15,474 nucleotides of DNA from Desulfobacterales bacterium. GTDB taxonomy: Bacteria; Desulfobacterota; Desulfobacteria; Desulfobacterales; JASFBJ01. A program made the position numbers and the translations under genes. Below are positions 8,929 through 15,467 of this stretch, one piece after another (the first letter of the stretch is position 1; every line of letters starts with the position of its first letter). Where the stretch lies: contig JASFBJ010000046.1 in assembly GCA_030149585.1 (NCBI GenBank), positions 1-15,474 on the forward strand, in the 5' to 3' direction. Under the pieces are notes generated by a model. The model was not told the DNA's origin and did not search any database. It saw only the letters and a list, made by a program, of their open reading frames with translations.

Positions 8929-8955
8929 TTGACATTTCAATATCAATAATATAAG
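8929..8955 (+). promoter_or_regulatory. Candidate dsrC promoter
   Basis: A perfect TTGACA (8929-8934) lies 15 nt upstream of TATAAG (8950-8955, 5 of 6 matches). An alternative register gives TAAGTA with a 17-nt spacer. It sits about 75 nt before dsrC, so dsrC can probably be transcribed independently of the upstream redox operon. Confidence 0.5.
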
Positions 8956-9027
8956 TAATGTGTTTTCAAATAATTAATTTTAACAGGCTGCAGGCCGACA
9001 CAATAATAATAATTTAAAGGAGGATTT

Positions 9028-9345
9028 ATGCCGACAGTTGAATTTGGTGGAGATAGTTTTTCAGTAGACGAAGACGGGTTCATTGACGATTATAATAATT
9101 GGACAGTAAACTGGGTTCAATTTGTGAAAAAAGAGGAAGGTATTGATGAGCTCAATGATGAACATCAAAAAGTTATTACTGTTCTTCGTGAATATTATGA
9201 AAAAAATGGTATAGCACCCATGGTACGGGTTCTTTCAAAAGTCAGCGGTTTTAAACTAAAACATATTTATGAACTGTTTCCCTCAGGTCCTGGTAAGGGA
9301 GCCTGTAAGATGGCTGGCCTTCCAAAACCGACCGGATGTGTTTAA
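9028..9345 (+). CDS. dsrC: DsrC/TusE-family sulfur carrier with both C-terminal cysteines
   Basis: A 105-residue small acidic protein of the DsrC family, which carries sulfur as a DsrC trisulfide between dissimilatory sulfite reductase and a membrane or cytoplasmic disulfide-reducing complex. It has the typical length, WTVNWVQFV in the N-terminal half, the helix around REYYEKNGIAPMVRVLSK, and the flexible C-terminal arm with C93 (GKGACKMAG) and penultimate C104 (TGCV). Both redox cysteines that define true DsrC, as opposed to TusE-like paralogues with only the penultimate Cys, are present. A strong AAAGGAGG precedes the ATG. It is probably monocistronic: promoter at 8929, terminator at 9383. 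No dsrAB is in the window, and dsrC is commonly unlinked from dsrAB. Its position behind an HdrA operon suggests a disulfide or trisulfide substrate for that complex (inference). Confidence 0.95.
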   Translation: MPTVEFGGDSFSVDEDGFIDDYNNWTVNWVQFVKKEEGIDELNDEHQKVITVLREYYEKNGIAPMVRVLSKVSGFKLKHIYELFPSGPGKGACKMAGLPKPTGCV

Positions 9346-9382
9346 TTTTTTATCAAAAATATAGTTTTGAGTGATATTTTTT

Positions 9383-9419
9383 AAAAGGCCCTGAAGTGTT
9401 TATTTTAGGGCCTTTTTTT
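9383..9419 (+). terminator. Rho-independent terminator after dsrC
   Basis: A 10-bp stem, AAAAGGCCCT (9383-9392) with AGGGCCTTTT (9407-9416), encloses a 14-nt loop and runs into seven T residues. It ends the dsrC transcript and lies only 20 nt before the yjbQ start. Confidence 0.9.
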
Positions 9420-9439
9420 ATCATTTAAAGAGCTCAGAA

Positions 9440-9829
9440 ATGATTTTAACGATAGAAACTAAAAGCAGAACCGAACTGCAGGATATAACTTCTCTTATTC
9501 AAAATGCCATTCAGAGGAAAGGTGTTTTAGATGGGATCTGTTTTGTTTATGTGCCCCATACAACGGCTGCTGTGACTATAAATGAGAGTGCTGATCCTGA
9601 TGTAAAAGATGATATTATCGAGGTAATCAACAAGCTTATTCCATGGCAGGCAAATTATCGCCACCTGGAGGGAAACTCAGCCGCCCATATTAAGACATCT
9701 ATCATCGGGACTTCGGAATTGATTGCCGTTGAAAATGGCAAGCTTGTTTTGGGAACCTGGCAAGGGATCTTTTTTTGTGAATTTGACGGGCCTAGAACCC
9801 GAAAGCTGCATGTGAGTTTTGTCAGCTGA
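9440..9829 (+). CDS. yjbQ: YjbQ family protein (UPF0047)
   Basis: A 129-residue protein of the YjbQ/UPF0047 family, a small cytoplasmic fold found across bacteria and archaea. Members have been annotated as secondary thiamine-phosphate synthase; the true physiological role is uncertain. Family signatures are VPHTTAAVTINE (38-49), the acidic stretch ADPDVKDD, EGNSAAHIK (77-85) and LGTWQGIFFCEFDGPR (104-119). Length is normal. The ATG has only a weak ribosome-binding site (AAAGAG). It starts 20 nt downstream of the dsrC terminator, so it depends either on read-through or on a promoter I could not identify. It is followed after 56 nt by the siroheme decarboxylase gene, with which it may be co-transcribed. 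Confidence 0.92.
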   Translation: MILTIETKSRTELQDITSLIQNAIQRKGVLDGICFVYVPHTTAAVTINESADPDVKDDIIEVINKLIPWQANYRHLEGNSAAHIKTSIIGTSELIAVENGKLVLGTWQGIFFCEFDGPRTRKLHVSFVS

Positions 9830-9885
9830 GCCACCTGGTATATTTAAAACTCTGCAAAGATTTTTAATTCAGGAGAATATTCTAA

Positions 9886-10335
9886 ATGCTGGATAAGATT
9901 GATAAGACGCTTTTAAATCGTATCCAGTCTGATTTTCCGATTACTCCCCGGCCTTTTCAAAAGCTCGGCCTGGAACTAGGTCTAAGCGAAAGGGATGTAA
10001 TTGAAAGGGTTGCCAAACTAAAAAAGACAGGGATTATACGACGGATTGGGGGAAATTTTGTTCCGGAAAAACTTGGTTTTGTCAGCACCTTATGCGCGGC
10101 CAAAGTTTCTCAGGATAAGATTTCCTATTTTGCTGCAACCGTCAACAAATACCCTGGAGTTACCCATAACTACATACGGGATAATGAGTTTAATGTCTGG
10201 TTCACCTTTATCGCTCCTTCAATGAGTATAGTTGAACAACATATAGAAGAGATAAAGAGAGAAACCGGTGTGGCCATTATTCTCAATTTGCCGGCCACCA
10301 GGGTGTTTAAAATTAAGGCTCATTTTAATCTTTAG
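9886..10335 (+). CDS. ahbA: Siroheme decarboxylase subunit (AhbA-type, Lrp/AsnC fold)
   Basis: A 149-residue protein with an N-terminal winged helix-turn-helix (about 5-58) and a C-terminal Lrp-like domain. It contains VTHNYIRDNEFNVWFTF (92-108) and ends with LPATRVFKIKAHF. These are marks of the AhbA/NirD-like half of siroheme decarboxylase rather than of a true Lrp regulator. AhbA with AhbB converts siroheme to 12,18-didecarboxysiroheme in the alternative haem pathway used by sulfate reducers and many archaea. The WPYNLF-type motif expected for AhbB is absent, which favours AhbA. AGGAG lies 10 nt before the ATG. AhbB is not in the window. A transcription-regulator reading of the HTH is the main alternative but fits the C-terminal motifs less well. 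Confidence 0.8.
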   Translation: MLDKIDKTLLNRIQSDFPITPRPFQKLGLELGLSERDVIERVAKLKKTGIIRRIGGNFVPEKLGFVSTLCAAKVSQDKISYFAATVNKYPGVTHNYIRDNEFNVWFTFIAPSMSIVEQHIEEIKRETGVAIILNLPATRVFKIKAHFNL

Positions 10336-10378
10336 AATCTGTTTTACGATCTGTCATATTTATTTCCGGGGCACTAAC

Positions 10379-10792
10379 TTACCGAATAAAAAAGATGATG
10401 CTTTCAAGTGCCACGCCATTTGGAGAAATTATTTCAACCATCCATTCACCTTTAAATTCCGGCACGATTCTCTTGGAACTATATGTCCTCCAGCTATTGG
10501 ATTTCACAGGCAAAATAATTGAAGCTTTTAAAATACCTTTGTGATACCAGTTATGCGTAATATTTGTGTCTGATAAAGCTCCAGTGACTTTGGTGAAGCA
10601 GAATAACTTGCTGACTTCTTTTGCAAACACTTCGCCAGATCCAATCGGGGTTCTGTCGACCACATCCTGACAAATAACAGCGTCTTCAATTATAAGTTGT
10701 TTTACAGGGCTGTTTTCACCAAATCCTGAAGCTGCTGTAAATGATAGAATCCCAAGAGTTATTATTGCTGTTTTTAGAAAATTGGTCTTCAT
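10379..10792 (-). CDS. DUF2914-type secreted protein
   Basis: A 137-residue protein with a clear Sec-type signal peptide: basic start MKTNFLK, hydrophobic core about 8-20, and likely cleavage near residues 22-26. The mature part contains HNWYHKG (80-86), SWRTYSSKRI (100-109), GEWMVEI (115-121) and a final hydrophobic strand. This pattern (aromatic + W-R-T-Y-S + G-x-W-x-V) matches the DUF2914 domain, a small beta-rich extracytoplasmic domain of unknown function. A strong AGGAGG lies 5 nt before the ATG, and a promoter-like pair lies at 10841-10869. It is convergent with the siroheme decarboxylase gene (43 nt apart) and divergent from the small selenoprotein gene. Function is unknown. Confidence 0.75.
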   Translation of the reverse strand: MKTNFLKTAIITLGILSFTAASGFGENSPVKQLIIEDAVICQDVVDRTPIGSGEVFAKEVSKLFCFTKVTGALSDTNITHNWYHKGILKASIILPVKSNSWRTYSSKRIVPEFKGEWMVEIISPNGVALESIIFFIR

Positions 10793-10840
10793 TAGATCCT
10801 CCTGTTTTATTTTTATACTTATAGATATTTAACAACTTTT

Positions 10841-10869
10841 ATTTTAGCAAATATTATGCCTGGAGTCAA
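10841..10869 (-). promoter_or_regulatory. Candidate promoter of the DUF2914 gene
   Basis: On the minus strand TTGACT (10864-10869) is separated by 17 nt from TAAAAT (10841-10846), each with 5 of 6 consensus matches. It is about 50 nt from the start codon. Confidence 0.55.
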
Positions 10870-10894
10870 TAAATTGCGCAACATTCTATATAAT

Positions 10895-10923
10895 TTGACT
10901 CATCCAAATGGTGTTGCTATATT
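10895..10923 (+). promoter_or_regulatory. Candidate promoter of the small selenoprotein gene
   Basis: TTGACT (10895-10900), a 17-nt spacer and TATATT (10918-10923) each match 5 of 6 consensus bases. It lies about 87 nt upstream of the start codon and is back to back with the DUF2914 promoter. Confidence 0.6.
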
Positions 10924-11009
10924 ATTAAAAATAAATGCAAAATCTTTTTTGCAGAATCTGGAACAAAAGCCTAAGCGGAAAAACATGTTTTGTCAATGGA
11001 GGCGATATA

Positions 11010-11240
11010 ATGTCTGAAAAAATTATGATCTTTGGAAAAGATACCTGACCATTTACAACTGAGGCTCGGGAAGCTTATAAGAAAGATGGTGAAATTGTAG
11101 AGTATATTAATGTGCTGACAGATAGTAAAAAAATGGAAGCCATGTTGAAATATTCTAATGGATCGCGCAAAGTCCCTGTAATTGTGAAGCAAGGTCAAGT
11201 CGTTATCGGGTATAAAGGCAGGTGCTGAGCTGTAAAATAA
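11010..11240 (+). CDS. Glutaredoxin-like protein with two in-frame UGA codons (predicted Sec13 and Sec73)
   Basis: A hidden gene: 76 residues if both UGA codons (11046-11048 and 11226-11228) encode Sec, ending at TAA 11238-11240. GGAGG lies 7 nt before the ATG. The N-terminal strand IMIFGKDT leads to Sec13-P-F-T, the glutaredoxin active-site position (CPxC) with Sec for the first Cys and Thr for the second. K54-V-P56-V supplies the cis-Pro region. The C-terminus is GYKGRC-Sec-AVK, giving an adjacent Cys72-Sec73 pair. Each UGA is followed by a SECIS-like hairpin. It resembles small glutaredoxin-like selenoproteins with a Sec a few residues from the C-terminus (I recall a family called UXX-star; not verified). 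It is predicted to be a thiol/selenol oxidoreductase; partners are unknown. It is probably co-transcribed with the LOG gene 50 nt downstream. If the second UGA is a stop, the product ends at Cys72. Confidence 0.85.
11046..11076 (+). promoter_or_regulatory. First Sec UGA and SECIS-like hairpin of the small selenoprotein
   Basis: UGA (11046-11048) is followed 13 nt later by a 5-bp stem, AGGCT (11062-11066) with AGCTT (11072-11076), one pair being G-U, around a CGGGA loop. This is the weakest of the four hairpins, but its spacing is right. Confidence 0.55.
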
Positions 11241-11259
11241 AATCGGCCGGAGGCCGATT
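11226..11259 (+). promoter_or_regulatory. Second Sec UGA and SECIS-like hairpin extending past the stop codon
   Basis: UGA (11226-11228) is followed 12 nt later by a perfect 8-bp stem, AATCGGCC (11241-11248) with GGCCGATT (11252-11259), around a GGA loop. The hairpin starts right after the TAA at 11238-11240. It has no T-tract, so it is not a normal terminator. Its GGA loop matches the mvhD hairpin. Confidence 0.75.
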
Positions 11260-11290
11260 AAACTAAACTCAAACACGGTAAGTTAAATAG

Positions 11291-11992
11291 ATGGAAAAGC
11301 AATTTTTAATAGATGATTTAAAACTTGGTGAATCCTGGCGATTGTTTAGAATTATGGGCGAGTTTGTTGACGGTGTTGAGAATTTGCATGATCTTGGGCC
11401 GGCTGTTACAATTTTTGGTTCAGCCAGAACTGCATCTGAGGATTCAATTTGTAAAAAAGCGGAAAAAATAGCCTCTCTTTTTGTAAAAAATCATTTTGGG
11501 GTTGTCACCGGCGGCGGCGGTGGTGTAATGGAGGCTGCCAATAAAGGAGCTTCTGAAGCAGGGGGAGTCTCGGTGGGCTTGAATATCAAATTACCCTTTG
11601 AACAAATTCCAAACCCTTATGCTGGTATCAGGCTGGAGTTCAAGTATTTTTTTATCCGCAAATTGATGTTCATGAAATATTCAACAGCCTATATTGTCAT
11701 GCCGGGTGGCTTTGGCACTCTGGATGAATTATTTGAAGTCATCACCCTTATCCAGACCAGAAGGATACGAAAATTTCCCGTAATTCTGGTGGGCACAACT
11801 TACTGGGAGGGGCTGGTAAAATGGATAAAAAGCCAGATTCTTGAAAAACAGCGAATTTTGGCTGAGGATCTTAACCTGTTTCAGATACTTGATGATCCTG
11901 AAGAGATTGTCAAAACTGTTAAGGAAAAGGTTATAATTGAAGATTTCGATAGCTTTTCCAGATCAATTAAGAAAATGAAAAGCCGTTCCTAA
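11291..11992 (+). CDS. LOG/TIGR00730-family Rossmann-fold nucleotide hydrolase
   Basis: A 233-residue protein of the LOG family (formerly called lysine-decarboxylase-like). Members release nucleobases from nucleoside 5'-monophosphates, for example cytokinin riboside monophosphate phosphoribohydrolase in plants. Diagnostic elements are IFGSAR (41-46), the glycine-rich TGGGGGVMEAANKGA (73-87), R123-K124 and the catalytic PGGFGTLDE (138-146). Length is normal and there is no signal peptide. The ATG at 11291 has only a weak purine-rich sequence (GGTAAG) upstream. It lies 50 nt after the small selenoprotein and probably shares its transcript. It is convergent with the sirtuin gene. Bacterial substrates are uncertain; cytokinin synthesis should not be assumed. 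Confidence 0.88.
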   Translation: MEKQFLIDDLKLGESWRLFRIMGEFVDGVENLHDLGPAVTIFGSARTASEDSICKKAEKIASLFVKNHFGVVTGGGGGVMEAANKGASEAGGVSVGLNIKLPFEQIPNPYAGIRLEFKYFFIRKLMFMKYSTAYIVMPGGFGTLDELFEVITLIQTRRIRKFPVILVGTTYWEGLVKWIKSQILEKQRILAEDLNLFQILDDPEEIVKTVKEKVIIEDFDSFSRSIKKMKSRS

Positions 11993-12017
11993 TATAATTC
12001 TGATTTTACAACCGTAT

Positions 12018-12824
12018 TTAGAGGGCTTTATTTTTTTTAAGAGCATCAACCACCAATGGCAATATTTTTCCTGATTGACCCTTAATAAACAGATCTGCAT
12101 AGCCTGAAAGTGATGATTTTTCCGGATTTATTTCAATTAAGAAAGCTCCATTTTTTTTTGCCATAACCGGCAGCATGGCTGCTGGATGAACTACTCCCGA
12201 TGTTCCCAGAATAAGCATTAGATTGCAGTTTTCAGATGCACTTATGGCCTGGTTAAGTTGCTGTACGGATTCACCAAAACCAACAAAGTCGATCCGCTGT
12301 TTCCCGCCGCAGTCACATCTGGGAAGATGCTCAAATAATGATTCCATGGTTAAAGAAGAAATTGACCGGATGATTTGAGTTAACATACTGAAATATTCTT
12401 TTGGATGGTTTTTTTGCTGCCGTTCGCATTGAAGGCATTTTAAACGCAAAAAATTACCGTGCAGCTCATATACCGTAGAGCTCCCGGCGCTAATGTGTAA
12501 ATTATCTACATTTTGAGTAATAATGGTTTGAAGATATCCCATCTGTTCCAGATCGACCAGGGCTTTATGGCCTGGATTGGGAGTGGCTTTTTGAAGGGTT
12601 TCCAAAAACTCAAGCAGAATTTGGGGAGCCTGCTCAGGATGATTACGCATTACAGCCATCATTCCGCCTGAACCCCCCTCTGGAAAACGATCCCACAGCC
12701 CTCCGGGTTCCCGGTAAGTGGATATGCCGCTTTCTTTTGAAATTCCAGCACCGCTAAAGGCCACAATTTGTCTGGAAGCATAGATCGAATCGGCTGTTTT
12801 TTGAATCAAAGCCTGTTTTGTCAT
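12018..12824 (-). CDS. SIR2-family NAD-dependent protein deacylase
   Basis: A 268-residue sirtuin that would remove acyl groups from lysines using NAD+. Visible signatures are GAGISKESGI (25-34) with R38, TQNVDNLH (103-110), the catalytic H122 in ELHGN, a zinc site C130-x2-C133 with C170-x-C172, GFGES (182-186) and the NAD-contacting GTSGVVHPAA (207-216). The canonical QNVDGLH is QNVDNLH here, and the second zinc pair is CxC instead of CxxC, both mild variations. The family's usual DxxxFGE is DFVGFGE. Reading runs from ATG 12824 with AGGGA about 8 nt upstream. It lies 34 nt downstream of the PanP-like gene on the same strand and is probably co-transcribed with it. It is CobB-like in length, but the acyl preference cannot be read. 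Confidence 0.9.
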   Translation of the reverse strand: MTKQALIQKTADSIYASRQIVAFSGAGISKESGISTYREPGGLWDRFPEGGSGGMMAVMRNHPEQAPQILLEFLETLQKATPNPGHKALVDLEQMGYLQTIITQNVDNLHISAGSSTVYELHGNFLRLKCLQCERQQKNHPKEYFSMLTQIIRSISSLTMESLFEHLPRCDCGGKQRIDFVGFGESVQQLNQAISASENCNLMLILGTSGVVHPAAMLPVMAKKNGAFLIEINPEKSSLSGYADLFIKGQSGKILPLVVDALKKNKAL

Positions 12825-12858
12825 GGTATTTTTCCCTGTTTTTTTGTATACTTTAATT

Positions 12859-14538
12859 TTAAAATATATTATTGTCTATTTCTGAAAATCTGTCGTGATA
12901 TATTTTTTCCTGCTCGTCAAGTATTTCCTTTAAAATATCCAGGTCAGTCATGGGATTCATAATTACACTACGCAAAACAACAAGTTCAATTTTGCTTTCA
13001 ATGTCTGGTATCAATCTAGTTCGAGAAACAAAGCTAAAACCAGCCTCTCTTTGAATTCTCTGAACAGTGCGGTTAATTGCGTTTAATCTTTTTGTGATTT
13101 GCCATTTTTCAGTGGGATCAGCCTGGCGCAGTTGGTTTTTATAATGATCCGGACAGATGCGGTAAGTTAAAATATTAAGTTTAGGCGGAGTTATCAGTTC
13201 AAAGCATGGCCGGTTTTTTATTTCATTGGCAAACAGGGCTGCAGTTTCAATACCATGATCAATTAGCAGCGCATAACCCTTGGTCCCCATAATTTTCAGG
13301 GAGCTATCAAGTACCAGAGAATTGGCCTCTCTGGAACCTGCTATTGACTTGATACCCAAATCCACAGATCCCGGGCGGTTGACATAATTGGAATGATAGG
13401 CCACAGCTTCCATAGAATCAGGGTCTTTAAAGTAAACCATACCACATCCAATAGGCATATAAAACTGTTTGTGTCCGTCAATAGTCACAGAATCAGCCAG
13501 TTCAATGCCGTCAAGTAAATATTTGTATTTTTCCGACATTAAAGTTGGGCCACCCCAGGCAGCGTCGACGTGGAAATAGATATTATTTTCTTTACAGATA
13601 CCCGCAATTTTTTTTAAAGGATCAACGGTTCCTGTTTCAGTAGTGCCGGCAATGCCCACGACCGCCAGGATTTTGGTATGATTGTCTTTGGTGTATTTTT
13701 TGATTTGTTCTTGCAGTTTGGTAAAATTTATCTGCTGCTTATTATCCACATCAACGGCAATAATATTCTGGTTTCCAATTCCCAAAAAACCAGCGGCTTT
13801 TTTCAATGAAAAATGACCGCGACGAGAAACCAGAATAACACTGCGATTAATATTATAAGCTGCATAAGCCGCGGCAAGACCCTCTGCTTCTACGCCTTTA
13901 AATCCATCCTTAGCCGCAAAACAGAGATTTCGGGCTACCCAGAGCGCGGTAAAATTTGCGCTTGTGCCGCCCTCCACAAAAGCCCCCAGAGTAGTGTAAG
14001 GATTTTGGACATGGGTATTATAAAAGGAATCACTATTATTATAAATCAGCCTGTGAATTTTAGCCAATACCTGTTTTTCTACAATAGAGGCTACTTTAGA
14101 GGTTTCCAGTTTGTTGACATTCTGATTTAGAGCTGTCACGATTGTTTTAAGATGAACCATAAAAAATGGGATGGCAGAGGTCATATGCCCGATAAAATAT
14201 GGAGAGGCAATGTTTACCGCATAAGGTGCCAGATTTTTTACAATATCGTTTATGGCGGTGGTTAGTTTTTTTTCCGGATCTTTGGATATTTTGGTATCTG
14301 TGAAATGTAAACAAAGCTCCGGCAGGCTGATTTCTTCAGTGATTCCAACATGTGCCTTAAGGAAATCCTGCAACTCAAAAAGAATCTGCTCCATATATTT
14401 AATTAAAGTCGCTTTTGCTTTCTCATTTTCAGGTCTGACAAAGGTTCTTAGGAGCGCGTCCCAGTCAGCTATAAGTTTATTTTTTTTTTCTATTTTATCT
14501 GTTGCAATCATAGTAATATCTTTATCAGTAATTTTCAT
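12859..14538 (-). CDS. panP: PLP-dependent aspartate 1-decarboxylase (PanP-type), group II decarboxylase
   Basis: A 559-residue PLP enzyme from the ATG at 14538. An in-frame TTG at 14550 would add four residues, but neither start has a convincing ribosome-binding site, so I prefer ATG. Group II decarboxylase marks, numbered from this ATG, are GGTSANF (190-196), the PLP-stacking His in RGHFSLK (H242), HVDAAWGG (Asp325) and the PLP lysine in DGHKQFYMPIGCG (K357). The overall sequence resembles the putative pyridoxal-dependent aspartate decarboxylase PanP, which makes beta-alanine for coenzyme A in bacteria lacking PanD. A glutamate or tyrosine substrate is the alternative. Length is normal for PanP (about 550). 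A Fur-box-like site lies 34 nt upstream, and the sirtuin gene follows 34 nt downstream, suggesting a two-gene operon. Confidence 0.85.
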   Translation of the reverse strand: MKITDKDITMIATDKIEKKNKLIADWDALLRTFVRPENEKAKATLIKYMEQILFELQDFLKAHVGITEEISLPELCLHFTDTKISKDPEKKLTTAINDIVKNLAPYAVNIASPYFIGHMTSAIPFFMVHLKTIVTALNQNVNKLETSKVASIVEKQVLAKIHRLIYNNSDSFYNTHVQNPYTTLGAFVEGGTSANFTALWVARNLCFAAKDGFKGVEAEGLAAAYAAYNINRSVILVSRRGHFSLKKAAGFLGIGNQNIIAVDVDNKQQINFTKLQEQIKKYTKDNHTKILAVVGIAGTTETGTVDPLKKIAGICKENNIYFHVDAAWGGPTLMSEKYKYLLDGIELADSVTIDGHKQFYMPIGCGMVYFKDPDSMEAVAYHSNYVNRPGSVDLGIKSIAGSREANSLVLDSSLKIMGTKGYALLIDHGIETAALFANEIKNRPCFELITPPKLNILTYRICPDHYKNQLRQADPTEKWQITKRLNAINRTVQRIQREAGFSFVSRTRLIPDIESKIELVVLRSVIMNPMTDLDILKEILDEQEKIYHDRFSEIDNNIF

Positions 14539-14571
14539 ACTCAAATTCAATTAAACCATAACTATTTATAA

Positions 14572-14590
14572 TAAAACGATTATCATTATT
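14572..14590 (-). promoter_or_regulatory. Fur-box-like site upstream of panP
   Basis: On the minus strand the 19 bases match 15 of 19 positions of the Escherichia coli Fur consensus GATAATGATAATCATTATC, including an unbroken 12-base block. It sits 34 nt before the panP ATG in the promoter region, suggesting iron-dependent repression. AT-richness makes chance partial matches more likely. Confidence 0.45.
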
Positions 14591-14691
14591 TCTCGGCGCT
14601 ATAAATAATTAACAGGCCCTGCCAGGCAGAATGTATCGACGCTTAAAATGTAAAGTCATTTTTGCGCGTGCCATAAACGTTAAGAAAACTT

Positions 14692-15156
14692 TTATTTGCT
14701 TTCCGGTATGGGTAAAAGGGTTCTAAGAATATCCTCTTTTCCTATGATTCCCAACAAGCGGGAGTCTTCGACCACGGGCAGCGTATGAAAATTACTGTCT
14801 ACCATCAGGGCAGCAACTGTTTTAAGTTCAGTATCCGGCCGAACCGTGACGGGGTTTGCTGTCATGGCTTCCAAAACAGTGGTGGCGGCAATTTTATTGA
14901 CCTGCTTTTCAAGCTGTTTCATAGATGTCAGTCTGATAAAGCCGTCAAGAAAGGTAAAAATAGTGGGTATTGGCATCTTTTTCTGCTGAGTAATAAGATC
15001 GCTTTGACAAAGGAGACCTGTTAATCGGCCGCTGTCGTCCACTACCGGCACGCCGTTAATCCTGTTGTCAAGCAAAATTTTGGTAGCTTTGGCAATATCC
15101 ATATCCTCAGTGACCGTGATGAGCTTTGTAGTCATAATATCTTTTACGGTAACCAT
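14692..15156 (-). CDS. CBS-domain pair protein
   Basis: A 154-residue protein made only of two CBS motifs. The first covers about 5-56 (IMTTKLITVTEDMDIAKAT then NGVPVVDDSGRLTGLL). A linker of about 37 residues follows (57-93). The second covers about 94-150 (AMTANPVTVRPDTEL then HTLPVVEDSRLLGIIGKEDI). Such stand-alone CBS pairs bind adenine nucleotides and act as energy or redox sensors; no effector domain is fused here, so the partner is unknown. A strong AGGAGG lies 5 nt before the ATG at 15156. It is upstream of panP on the same strand but separated by about 150 nt, which holds the Fur-like site, so it is probably a separate unit. Function beyond nucleotide sensing cannot be stated. Confidence 0.9.
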   Translation of the reverse strand: MVTVKDIMTTKLITVTEDMDIAKATKILLDNRINGVPVVDDSGRLTGLLCQSDLITQQKKMPIPTIFTFLDGFIRLTSMKQLEKQVNKIAATTVLEAMTANPVTVRPDTELKTVAALMVDSNFHTLPVVEDSRLLGIIGKEDILRTLLPIPESK

Positions 15157-15354
15157 TAGTTCCTCCTGTAAGACTATTGGGAGACGCAGTTAACTATTTA
15201 ACTTGGGTTTTTCCTGTCAATGAATATTTCCAGGTTTTTTTATCTCGAATTATTACTTTATTGACAGCCGGAGCATCTATAGATTGTCCATATTAGTACT
15301 TTTCTTGGAATCCATATTAAATAGTATAATCAATTCAAATTAGCAAGTTATTTT

Positions 15355-15369
15355 GTCCTCGTTCCTTAG
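15355..15369 (-). repeat. Inverted copy of the 15-mer at 872-886
   Basis: GTCCTCGTTCCTTAG is the exact reverse complement of the sequence at 872-886. It is followed by the structured element at 15408-15467. Confidence 0.55.
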
Positions 15370-15407
15370 GGTTCGCGCAAAAATAAGTTGGCAATTTTAA
15401 GTGTTGA

Positions 15408-15467
15408 GGCGCCAGGCCGGCAAGGCGCGAAAGTTTAAGGAATATCAAGCATATTCCGAACTTTCGC
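15408..15467. repeat. Structured palindromic element (REP/MITE-like hairpin) at the right edge
   Basis: A 9-bp outer stem, GCGAAAGTT (15427-15435) with AACTTTCGC (15459-15467), encloses a 7-bp inner stem, GGAATAT (15439-15445) with ATATTCC (15451-15457), and a CAAGC loop. A short GC-rich palindrome precedes it (GCGCC 15409-15413 with GGCGC 15424-15428). No T-tract follows, so this is not an ordinary terminator. The compact structure suggests a dispersed intergenic repeat. Confidence 0.55.

Noticed and set aside
9886..10335. Lrp/AsnC transcription regulator
   Set aside because: The VTHNYIRDNEFNVWFTF and C-terminal LPATRVFKI motifs match siroheme decarboxylase subunits, and the host is apparently a sulfate reducer that would need the Ahb pathway.
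10936..10953. Hairpin TGCAAAA / TTTTGCA in the leader of the small selenoprotein
   Set aside because: The 7-bp stem is AT-rich with a T-run inside; I cannot distinguish it from chance in this AT-rich leader or tie it to a known riboswitch.
11241..11259. Intrinsic terminator after the small selenoprotein
   Set aside because: The perfect stem is not followed by a T-tract, and it lies at SECIS distance from the preceding UGA with the same loop as the mvhD element.
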